Source of the DNA: Acidobacteriota bacterium
Lineage (GTDB): Bacteria; Acidobacteriota; Blastocatellia; Pyrinomonadales; Pyrinomonadaceae
Direction: 5' to 3'
Assembly (NCBI GenBank): GCA_020199775.1
Contig: JAIVJZ010000002.1
Location: forward strand, 124,001 to 188,000
DNA: 64,000 nucleotides
The position numbers and the translations under genes are program-made. Numbering within the stretch: the first letter of the stretch is position 1; the number at the start of each line of letters is the position of its first letter. Under the pieces are notes generated by a model. It did no database searches and had not been told where the DNA came from. It saw only the letters and a list, made by a program, of their open reading frames with translations. Shown here one piece after another: positions 19,988 through 27,483 of this stretch.

Positions 19988-20449
19988 TTATTCCTGACGA
20001 GCATCGCACGAGGCCGCGAGCATCTCGCGCGCACGCTCCAACACTTTGCGCTCGCCCGCGAAGGCCAGCATCGTGCGCGCCTCTTCCATCTCCACCCAGC
20101 GCGCCTCGTTGACTTCCGCGTCGTGGTCGCGCACATCGCCGGACAGGTAGCGCAGCAGGTAGAAGTGGACGAACTTGTGGAAGCGCACGCGGCCGCCCCG
20201 CTGCGTCGCGTAGTACCAGTATTCGATCTTGTCTATGGGCGCGACGAGTTCGGTCTCGATGCCGGTCTCTTCGCGCGCCTCGCGCACGGCCGCCGCCTCC
20301 GTCGCCTCGCCCGCGTCAACCAGACCTTTCGGCAACTGCCAGCGATTTTCGCCGCCGACCGAAATCAAAGCCACTTCGACGCGCGAGTCGCGACGGCGAA
20401 ACACGACGCCGCCCGCGGAGATTTGTGTCTTGGTCGGGATCACGCTCAT
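19988..20449 (-). CDS. Nudix hydrolase
   Basis: 153-aa pyrophosphohydrolase. The Nudix box GLVDAGEATEAAAVREAREETGIE (residues 42-65) fits GX5EX7REUXEEXGU exactly, so the Mg-binding Glu residues are present. Overall form (SAGGVVFRRR at the start, QLPKG before the box, WVEMEEARTMLAF near the end) resembles diadenosine polyphosphate (Ap4A) hydrolase or MutT-like members. The substrate cannot be set from sequence. Confidence 0.9.
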   Translation of the reverse strand: MSVIPTKTQISAGGVVFRRRDSRVEVALISVGGENRWQLPKGLVDAGEATEAAAVREAREETGIETELVAPIDKIEYWYYATQRGGRVRFHKFVHFYLLRYLSGDVRDHDAEVNEARWVEMEEARTMLAFAGERKVLERAREMLAASCDARQE

Positions 20450-20526
20450 GCCGGGAGATCAAAGATAAAGGGATCAATCAGGCAAACAACTCAAGGCAGT
20501 TAAGCCTTCATTTCATTCCTCCGCCC

Positions 20527-21450
20527 TCATCCCTTCTTCTTCGCCTCCTTCAGCGGGGTTTTACGGCCGTGGCGATGCGCGCCGGGCGTGCCCGCGGCGG
20601 CGGCCGCGTTCTCGATCTCGGCGTTGACGCCGCCGCCGATGAGGATCGCGCAGCCCGTCAGGTAGAACCAGAGCATGAGGATGATGACCGCGCCGAGCGA
20701 GCCGTAGGTGACGCTGTAGTTGTCGAAGAAGCGCAGGTAGAGGCGGAAGATGAAGGAGACGAGCAGCCAGAGCCCGACGCCCGCGAGCGATCCGGGCGTG
20801 ATCCAGTACCACTTCTGATCGTGCAGGTCGGGCGCGTAGTAGTAAATCAGCGCGAAGGCCAGCAGCACGAAGCCCAGCACAATCGGCCATTGCACAATCG
20901 CCCAGACAAGCGTGAACGCGTCTGTGAACCCGAAACGGTTTGCCAGCGCGTCGCCGATCTCGCCGCCGTAGAGCACGAGCATCAACGCCGTGATGGTCAA
21001 CACGGCGATGACGATGGTGAGGCCGATTGAAGTCAGCCGCACGCGCCACCACGGCCGCCTCTCCTTGACGCCGTAAGCGGAGTTCAACGTGTCGCTGATC
21101 GCGCCCATCCCGTAGGAGGCCGCCCACACGGCCGTCAGCAAGCCGAAAGTGAGTTTGCCGCCGCCCGTGTTCTCCGCGATCTCATCGACGGTGGTACGAA
21201 TGAGCGTGGAGGCCGAGCGGGGGATGACGGTCGAGAGATAGCGGAGCAGGTTGGCGCGCAGTTCCGTGCCCGCGTCGGCGAAATATCCGAGCATGGCGAT
21301 GAGGAAGAGGAGGAGGGGAAAGAGCGCGAGCAGAAAGTAGTAGGACAAGGCCGCCGCGCGCGTCAGCAAGTCGCCGTCGTAGATTTCACACCAGACGCGC
21401 CGCCCCAACTCTCTCCACGTCAACCCGCCCAGTTCCCAGACCGATGCCAT
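20527..21450 (-). CDS. YihY/BrkB family inner-membrane protein
   Basis: 307-aa protein with about six membrane helices, formerly called ribonuclease BN but not a nuclease. Family marks: LLTRAAALSYYFLLALFPLLLFLIAMLGYF, GAISDTLNSAYGVKERRPWWRVRLTSIGLT, YYYAPDLHDQKWYWITPGSLAGVGLWLLVSFIFRLYLRFF and YGSLGAVIILMLWFYLTGCAILIGGGVNAEIE. The C-terminal tail is basic and cytoplasmic. Ribosome site AAGGAGG upstream of ATG 21450. Physiological role unknown. Confidence 0.9.
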   Translation of the reverse strand: MASVWELGGLTWRELGRRVWCEIYDGDLLTRAAALSYYFLLALFPLLLFLIAMLGYFADAGTELRANLLRYLSTVIPRSASTLIRTTVDEIAENTGGGKLTFGLLTAVWAASYGMGAISDTLNSAYGVKERRPWWRVRLTSIGLTIVIAVLTITALMLVLYGGEIGDALANRFGFTDAFTLVWAIVQWPIVLGFVLLAFALIYYYAPDLHDQKWYWITPGSLAGVGLWLLVSFIFRLYLRFFDNYSVTYGSLGAVIILMLWFYLTGCAILIGGGVNAEIENAAAAAGTPGAHRHGRKTPLKEAKKKG

Positions 21451-21695
21451 GCCCCTTGTCCTCCTTGTCCCGTGCTCCCGCGCGCAAACGGCCGACGCTC
21501 CTCGTGGCCGGCGCGCGCGCGCGTGGGTAACAATAACAAAAAAACGTTTGAATCACAGTCCGAGGCGCACCCGGCCGCCGCTTCGCGCGCACGCGCGCGG
21601 CCGAAGTGTAAGGCCACTCGAAAACCATCTCAAGCATCTAATTTCCGAAAGAAAACAGGATGATAATCAATTAATCGAGGGGTGAAAAAAGAGCT

Positions 21696-22271
21696 ATGAA
21701 AACGTTCAAAAACAGTTTGGCCGCGCTCGCGCTTTTCGTCGCGGTGGCGGCTTCGGCGGCGACGGCCGTTACGGCGTCTCCGCTCACGGAATCCGGTCAG
21801 GGCTTCGACGCGCAACAGGTCTCGAAGCGCGTCCGCAAGGAACTCGTGACGCTGCCTTACTACGGCGTGTTCGATAACCTCGCCTACAAGGTCGAGGGCG
21901 ACACCGTGACGCTCTACGGGCAGGTAGTGCGCCCGTCCACGCGTTCGGACGCGGAGCGGCGCGTGGCGAAGATCAAGGGCGTCGAGCGCGTCGTCAACAA
22001 CATCGAGGTGTTGCCGCTCTCCGGCTTCGACGACCGTATCCGCGCCGAGTCGTATCGCGCCATCTTCAACACGAGTAGCCTCTACCGTTACGCGATGGGG
22101 TCGAATCCGTCGCTCCATATCGTCGTCAACCGCGGGCACTTGACGCTGGAAGGCGTCGTCGGCAACCGGATGGACAAGCAACTCGCGGAGTTCGCCGCGC
22201 GCAGCATCCCCGGCGTCTTCTCCGTGACGAACAACCTGATCGCCGAACGCGACGAACGCAGGGCTAGATAA
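21696..22271 (+). CDS. Exported BON-domain protein
   Basis: 191 aa with a signal peptide (residues 1-27, ending ATAVTASP). Two BON domains follow: residues about 38-105 (VSKRVRKELVTLPYYGVFDNLAYKVEGDTVTLYGQVVRP ... GVERVVNNIEVLP) and about 110-185 (SSLYRYAMGSNPSLHIVVNRGHLTLEGVVGNRMDKQ ... FSVTNNLIAE). BON domains bind phospholipid or protect the envelope under stress (OsmY type), so a periplasmic envelope role is likely. Monocistronic, bounded by a strong terminator. Confidence 0.9.
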   Translation: MKTFKNSLAALALFVAVAASAATAVTASPLTESGQGFDAQQVSKRVRKELVTLPYYGVFDNLAYKVEGDTVTLYGQVVRPSTRSDAERRVAKIKGVERVVNNIEVLPLSGFDDRIRAESYRAIFNTSSLYRYAMGSNPSLHIVVNRGHLTLEGVVGNRMDKQLAEFAARSIPGVFSVTNNLIAERDERRAR

Positions 22272-22310
22272 ACGCCCCTGCGCTCCGGGCGACGGCGCGA
22301 AAGACTAAAA

Positions 22311-22346
22311 AGCCGGGCGGACGATTAACCCGCCCGGCTCTCTTGC
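22311..22346. terminator. Intrinsic terminator, probably bidirectional
   Basis: Perfect 10-bp stem AGCCGGGCGG / CCGCCCGGCT with a 9-nt loop, T-rich tail (TCTTGCTTTTT) on the right and AAAAA on the left. It lies between the convergent BON and msrA genes and can serve both. Confidence 0.88.
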
Positions 22347-22389
22347 TTTTTCGGGCGCACACACGCGCCCGCCTACTTCCCCCGCACGC

Positions 22390-22935
22390 CTAACGCTTCA
22401 ACTGCTCCAAATATTTTTGACGAAACTTGGCGACCTTCGGCGCGATGACGGCGCGGCAGTAGGGCTGGCTCGCGTTGTTCTGGTAATACTCCTGATGGTA
22501 ATCCTCCGCCGCGTAGAACACTTTGAAGGGTACGACCTCCGTGACGACGGGCGCGTCCCAGACGCGCGCCGCGTCAAGTGTGATGATGACCTCCGTGGCG
22601 GCGTCCCTCTGCTCGGGCGAATGGTAGAAGATGGCCGAGCGATACTGCGTGCCCACGTCGCCGCCCTGACGGTTGAGGGTCGTCGGGTCGTGGATGGTGA
22701 AGAAGACTTCCAGCAGTTCACTGTAGGAGACGACCTGCGGGTCGAAAGTGATCTGCACCACCTCCGCGTGTCCGGTCGTCTCGCCGCAGACTTCTTTGTA
22801 AGTCGGATTCTCGACGTGGCCGCCGGAGTAGCCGGACACCACGCGCGCAACGCCGCGCAAATCCGCGAAGACTGCTTCCAGACACCAGAAACAACCGCCC
22901 GCCAGCGTCGCGATCTCTTCGTTTTGATTCGTCAT
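22390..22935 (-). CDS. msrA: Peptide-methionine (S)-S-oxide reductase
   Basis: 181-aa MsrA, which repairs methionine-S-sulfoxide in proteins with thioredoxin. The active site GGCFWCLEAVF has the catalytic Cys at 15. GVARVVSGYSGGHVENPTYKEVCGETTGHAEVVQITFDP and GGDVGTQYRSAIFYHSPEQ are canonical. AEDYHQEYYQNN precedes the C-terminal segment with an extra Cys (YCRAVIAPKVAKFRQKY). No MsrB is adjacent. The start ATG 22935 is preceded by AAGGAG. Confidence 0.96.
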   Translation of the reverse strand: MTNQNEEIATLAGGCFWCLEAVFADLRGVARVVSGYSGGHVENPTYKEVCGETTGHAEVVQITFDPQVVSYSELLEVFFTIHDPTTLNRQGGDVGTQYRSAIFYHSPEQRDAATEVIITLDAARVWDAPVVTEVVPFKVFYAAEDYHQEYYQNNASQPYCRAVIAPKVAKFRQKYLEQLKR

Positions 22936-23118
22936 AATGCTCCTTAAATAATGTCGAATGTGGAGACATGATAGGTTATTTCGTGTGGCGAAGTCTTCAC
23001 GCCGGGCGCGGCCACGCCCGCCGCGTCGAGATTCGGCGGGCGGCGGTTAGCCCCGGCGATTCATGTTTGTGTATAGTAACAGGGTCAGACGGATTAAATA
23101 TTCAAAGGTAAAATTTTT

Positions 23119-23973
23119 TTGCTCAAAGAACGAACCAACACTCTCGCACTCGAACAGCCGCTCTCCCTGCTGTCGCGCATTCAATGGATTCAAAGCTTTC
23201 TCGTCCTCGGCCTGCACGCCTGCGGGCTGCTCGGCCTGTGGTTCGCGCCGCGCGCCGTTGACCTCGCTCTCTTCTTCGGCCTCTACCTTGCCACCACCTT
23301 CGCCATCGGCATCGGTTATCACCGCCTGCTCGCGCATCGCGGTTTCGTCGCGCCGCAATGGCTGCGCCGCCTGCTCGCGTGGGTGGGGGCGGCGGCCTTG
23401 CAGGGCGGCCCCGCGCGCTGGACACGCATTCACCGGCGTCACCACCAGTTGACCGACAAGCAGGGCGACCCGCATTCGCCGCTCAAGGGTTTCTTCCACG
23501 CGCACATGGGCTGGATCATGTGCGTCGATGCGGAGGAGGGAAGCGACTACCGCGAGTTAGTGCCGGACGTGTCGGGGCAAGACCCGTGGGTGCGCGTCTT
23601 AGACCGCGGCGTGCTGTTCACGTTGCCGTGGTTTCTGACCGGGATTTTCTGTTACGCGGTCGCCGGGTGGCGCGGCGTGCTCTGGGGCACGGTGCTTCGC
23701 ACGCTCGCCCTCTGGCATTTTACGTGGTGCATCAACAGCGTCTGCCACGTCTGGGGCACGCGCCCCAACCAGACGCGCGACGAAAGCCGCAACGTGTGGT
23801 GGCTCGGCCTGCTTACGCTCGGCGAAGGCTGGCACAACAACCACCACGCGCGCCCCGCCGCCGCCATGCACGGCTGGCGTTGGTATCAAGTGGATTTTTC
23901 CGGCTACGTCATCCGCCTGCTCGCGCGTCTCGGAATCATCTCGAACGTCGTCCGCCCGCCGCGCGTCAACTAA
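23119..23973 (+). CDS. Acyl-CoA/acyl-lipid delta-9-type fatty acid desaturase
   Basis: 284-aa di-iron membrane desaturase that introduces a double bond into acyl chains. The three His boxes are HRLLAHR (HX4H), HRRHHQ (HX2HH) and HNNHHA (HX2HH), the last in LTLGEGWHNNHHARPAAAMHGWRWYQVDFSGYVIRLL, typical of the DesC/Ole1 class. Hydrophobic pairs lie at about 20-62 and 165-205. The only usable start is TTG 23119, with AAAGGT upstream; the 5' region is locally AT-rich (T7 run directly before the start). No regulator is adjacent. Confidence 0.9.
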   Translation: MLKERTNTLALEQPLSLLSRIQWIQSFLVLGLHACGLLGLWFAPRAVDLALFFGLYLATTFAIGIGYHRLLAHRGFVAPQWLRRLLAWVGAAALQGGPARWTRIHRRHHQLTDKQGDPHSPLKGFFHAHMGWIMCVDAEEGSDYRELVPDVSGQDPWVRVLDRGVLFTLPWFLTGIFCYAVAGWRGVLWGTVLRTLALWHFTWCINSVCHVWGTRPNQTRDESRNVWWLGLLTLGEGWHNNHHARPAAAMHGWRWYQVDFSGYVIRLLARLGIISNVVRPPRVN

Positions 23974-24010
23974 CCCTGCGGAACATTCTTTAAGCGCAAC
24001 GTCAATCGAA

Positions 24011-24185
24011 GTTGATCGTATGCGAGCCCGGCAAGCTTAGGGCGGCGCGAGCGGAAAACTCGCGCCGTCTCAACCGGCAGGCGTAGCGGTGCGGCGCGCG
24101 GCCTCGGATGGGTCTCCGACTCGATCAACCCTCCCACCTGACTCCCGGTAGACGCGCCGCGCGCGGCCGGTGTTCGCCGGGCGTC
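24011..24185 (+). ncRNA. Candidate structured leader RNA upstream of the PxKF surface protein
   Basis: The 421-bp gap 23974-24394 has no gene but is strongly structured. GTTGATCG at 24011-24018 pairs perfectly with CGATCAAC at 24122-24129, closing a domain. Inside are a 12-bp hairpin (24040-24051 with 24059-24070, loop CGGAAAA) and a 5-bp hairpin (24104-24108 with 24115-24119). After it, GACGC 24151-24155 pairs with GCGTC 24181-24185 around CCGG-TGTTCG-CCGG. The layout resembles a multi-branched riboswitch or cis-regulatory RNA, yet I could not match it to a known class. The final 200 bp before ATG 24395 are unstructured to the eye. Confidence 0.35.
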
Positions 24186-24394
24186 ATTTAACAGGCCTCG
24201 CCCGCCTTGACTCTACCCGTCAATTCACATAGCATGCGCGCTGCATTTCGACGAGCCGCACGCGCCGTGCGTACAGACCCCTGCTAACGAAATCGGAAAA
24301 GTCTTGGCCGCCTGCTCCGTTTCTTAGTCTGAGATTCCCCGGCCTACCCGGCCTCTGACCCAACCAGAATCACACCTAGTAAGGAGACACCCTT

Positions 24395-27217
24395 ATGTCC
24401 CGTCCCCCCATCGCTACGAATTCTCTTTCCAAACTTAAAAACAATTCATCACTCGCAAACGCTCGCCGCCTCGGCCTCGATGGGCAGATCGCGGGTGCGA
24501 CCGCCCGACGCGTGGGTGCGTTTCTCGCCCTCTTCGCCGTCGCCGTCACGATCTTCTACAGCGGCTCGACCTCGGCGGCCGCGCCGCGCGACAAGGCGAG
24601 CGCGGGCGCGAATCTTCAGCCGGTTGCGAGTCGGCCGGAGGCAGGCTACGGCGCGCGTCCGCTGCTGTTATCGCCCGTGATGTTCCAACTGTTTCCGGTT
24701 GACGAATTGAACATCTACGCCGCCGATTGTGTGACTCCGAAGACGGACTTCAACCTCGGCGAGACGGTCTGCGCGCGCGTCACCTTCCCGACCGGCTTCT
24801 TCTCCTTCCGTCAAATTACTTTCATCAATCCCGCCAACTACATTCTCGACGGGGCTTTCGTCACGACGAGCGGGCAGACCAACCTGTTCACGCTCCCCGG
24901 CACGGCCGTATCGGTCATCGGCGACGACAGCGTGGACAATCGCGGGACGTGGAGGGTTGACCTGAGATCGGCCGACGGCTCGCGCAGCGCAACCGTCTCC
25001 TTCGACGTGCATGAACCGGCCAACCCGCGCGCCGATCTTCAAATCTCCGTGGGAACCGGCGACAGGGCCGTCGAATCCGGCGCGGCCGTCCCCGTCAAAG
25101 TGGTGGTCTACAACGCCGGGCCGGACGCCGCGACGAACGTTCAAGTCTCCGCGCTCTCCGTGTCCGGCCTTTCGCTCCAAAGTTTGACCGGGGCTACGGG
25201 CGCGGACTGCGGCACGGGCGGCGTCTGCACGCTCGCCAGTCTGCCGCGCGGCGAGCACGCCTTATTCGTCGCCACCTACAACATCACGGCGGCGGCGGGC
25301 ACGAGCGTCGGCGCGCGGGCGACGGTCACGAGCGACACGGAAGACGCGCGGCCGTCCAGCAACTCCGACGCGTTCTCTTTCACCACGTCGCAGGCTTCAA
25401 ACGAGACCCAGACCTGCACGCTCACAGCCCCGCAGCCCATCTCCGTCAACGGCTCGGAGATCCACGACCCCAACGACCCGTCGGAAACGTTGTACGGCGC
25501 GTTCGTCACCTATGCGGTTGACGGCGAAGGCGACTCCTGCTCGCCCATTCAATGTGATACGCCGTCGGGTTCGCTCTTCCCGTCCGGCACAACCCTCGTG
25601 ACCTGCACCGCCGCGTCGGGCGACTCCGTCATCTTCCCGGTGACGGTCAACGACACGCGCGCGTTCAACATCACCCTGAACGGGGCGAACCCGTTGAGGG
25701 TCGAGTGCAACAGCATCCCGCCGTTCGCCGACCCCGGCGCGACGACCAACCGGCCGGGCATCACGCCCGACGCTTCCAGCAACGTAAACCCCAACGTGCC
25801 CGGAACCTACACCATCACCTACACGGCGACGGACGGCACAAACACCGCCACCGCCACCCGCACCGTCAACGTCATAGACGACTCGCCCCCGCAAATCACG
25901 CTGAACGGCGACGACCCGTTGACGGAAGATAAAATCGAAACTCAGGAACTCACCGTCGAGTGTCACACCGGGTTCACCGATCCGGGCGCGTCGGCCAACG
26001 ACGCCTGCGATGGCTCGTCTCCCGTCAGCGTCTCCGGCGCGGTTGACCCGAACACGGTCGGCACGTACACCCTGACCTACTCGGCCACCGACCAACACGG
26101 CACGCCCGGCGATCCTTCCGACGATCTGGTCGCGACGATCACGCGCACGGTTCACGTCGTTGACACCACCGACCCCGTCATCACGCTTACCGGCGGGAAC
26201 GTGTTGACGGCCGAATGCCACGCCGCGTTCACAGACCCCGGCGCGACCGCGACCGACAGTTGCGCGGGCGACCTCAACTCGGCGATACAGGTCTCCGGCA
26301 CGGTTGACCCGAACACGGTCGGCACCTACATCCTCACCTACACGGTGAGCGACGCCTCCGGCAACGACGCCACCGTCGAGCGCACCGTCAACGTCGTGGA
26401 CACGACCCCCCCGGTCATCACCATCAACGGCGACAGCCCGGCGACCGTGGAATGCCACACGAGTTACACGGACGCGGGCGCGACGGCCAACGACGCTTGC
26501 GGCGGCTCCTTCCCCGTCACCGTCTCGGGCAGCGTGGACGTGAACACGCCGGGCGCGTACACGATCACCTACACGGCCACCGACGGCACGAACACCGGCA
26601 CGGCGACGCGCACGGTGAACGTGGTGGACACGACGGCTCCGGTCATCACCTGCCCGGCGAACATCGTCGTCAACCTGCCGCCCAACACGGCGGCCACCTC
26701 CGCGCCCGTGAGCTTCAACCCCACGGCGAGCGATAGTTGCGGCACGGCGGCCGTCACCACCTCGCACGCCTCCGGCGCGAACTTCCCCGTCGGCACGACG
26801 ATTGTCACCGCGACGGCCACCGATCAGGCGGGCAACACGAGCTCGTGCAGTTTCAACGTGACCGTGCATTACCTGTTCGCGGGCTTCTTCTCGCCCATCT
26901 CCAACCTGCCCGTGCTCAACACGGTCAAAGCGGGGAGCGCGATTCCCATCAAGTTCAGCCTCAGCGGTAACAAGGGACTGAATATCTTCGGCGCGGACTC
27001 GCCCGCGTCGGGTGTGGTCGCGTGTAATTCCGCCGATCCCGCGGTTGACCTCACGGAGATCGACTCGCCGGGCGCGAGCGGCCTGACCTACGACGCCGGA
27101 AGCGACCAGTATCATTACAACTGGAAGACGCTGAAGGCGTGGGAGGGAACGTGCCGCCAGTTGGTCGTCACGCTGAACGACGGCACGCACCACCGCGCGA
27201 ACTTCAAGTTCAAGTAA
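24395..27217 (+). CDS. Secreted multidomain surface protein (CARDB/DUF11, DUF5011-like, HYR, PxKF)
   Basis: 940-aa exported protein. A long N-region leads to a hydrophobic signal segment at about residues 38-62. Residues about 208-331 form a CARDB/DUF11 domain (ADLQISVGTGDRAVESGAAVPVKVVVYNAGPDAATNVQV). Four Ig-like DUF5011-type units follow at about 423, 497, 594 and 672, each with VECHxxFTDPGA, GTYTxTYTATD and RTVNVVDTTxPVIT. A HYR domain is at about 748-825, then a C-terminal PxKF domain (YLFAGFFSPISNLPVLNTVKAGSAIPIKFSLSG). Such proteins are extracellular adhesion or matrix proteins. AAGGAG precedes ATG 24395; a strong terminator follows. The tandem units are near-identical in places, prone to recombination. 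Confidence 0.88.
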   Translation: MSRPPIATNSLSKLKNNSSLANARRLGLDGQIAGATARRVGAFLALFAVAVTIFYSGSTSAAAPRDKASAGANLQPVASRPEAGYGARPLLLSPVMFQLFPVDELNIYAADCVTPKTDFNLGETVCARVTFPTGFFSFRQITFINPANYILDGAFVTTSGQTNLFTLPGTAVSVIGDDSVDNRGTWRVDLRSADGSRSATVSFDVHEPANPRADLQISVGTGDRAVESGAAVPVKVVVYNAGPDAATNVQVSALSVSGLSLQSLTGATGADCGTGGVCTLASLPRGEHALFVATYNITAAAGTSVGARATVTSDTEDARPSSNSDAFSFTTSQASNETQTCTLTAPQPISVNGSEIHDPNDPSETLYGAFVTYAVDGEGDSCSPIQCDTPSGSLFPSGTTLVTCTAASGDSVIFPVTVNDTRAFNITLNGANPLRVECNSIPPFADPGATTNRPGITPDASSNVNPNVPGTYTITYTATDGTNTATATRTVNVIDDSPPQITLNGDDPLTEDKIETQELTVECHTGFTDPGASANDACDGSSPVSVSGAVDPNTVGTYTLTYSATDQHGTPGDPSDDLVATITRTVHVVDTTDPVITLTGGNVLTAECHAAFTDPGATATDSCAGDLNSAIQVSGTVDPNTVGTYILTYTVSDASGNDATVERTVNVVDTTPPVITINGDSPATVECHTSYTDAGATANDACGGSFPVTVSGSVDVNTPGAYTITYTATDGTNTGTATRTVNVVDTTAPVITCPANIVVNLPPNTAATSAPVSFNPTASDSCGTAAVTTSHASGANFPVGTTIVTATATDQAGNTSSCSFNVTVHYLFAGFFSPISNLPVLNTVKAGSAIPIKFSLSGNKGLNIFGADSPASGVVACNSADPAVDLTEIDSPGASGLTYDAGSDQYHYNWKTLKAWEGTCRQLVVTLNDGTHHRANFKFK

Positions 27218-27240
27218 ACGCCGGGCGCGGTAGTTGTATA

Positions 27241-27297
27241 AAAACAGTGGGCGGCGTGGTGCGAAACATCGCACCACGCCGCTCACTGTTTTTTTGT
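27241..27297 (+). terminator. Strong intrinsic terminator
   Basis: A 24-bp stem (27241-27264 with 27269-27292, one G-U pair) with a 4-nt loop, ending in T7. It closes the PxKF gene; A-rich sequence on the other side could make it work in reverse. Confidence 0.95.
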
Positions 27298-27483
27298 CGC
27301 GCGCCGTCCTCCCGGCGCGCACCGAAACCCTCGCTTCCGGCCTGTCCCTCCTCCCGCGCGAATAAAGTGATCCCTTCCTCCCGATCTTTACGCGTTAGAC
27401 AATGAAGTGAGTTCAAACCCCGCGTCGGGCGACGTGTTTGACTCGACGCCGCAAATTATCCGGCATCGAAAGAAGGGCTTCAT

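Noticed and set aside
24011..24185. Known riboswitch class (c-di-GMP, TPP, cobalamin, SAM)
   Set aside because: The diagnostic conserved blocks of each class are missing; only the generic structure remains, so it is listed as a candidate RNA without a class.
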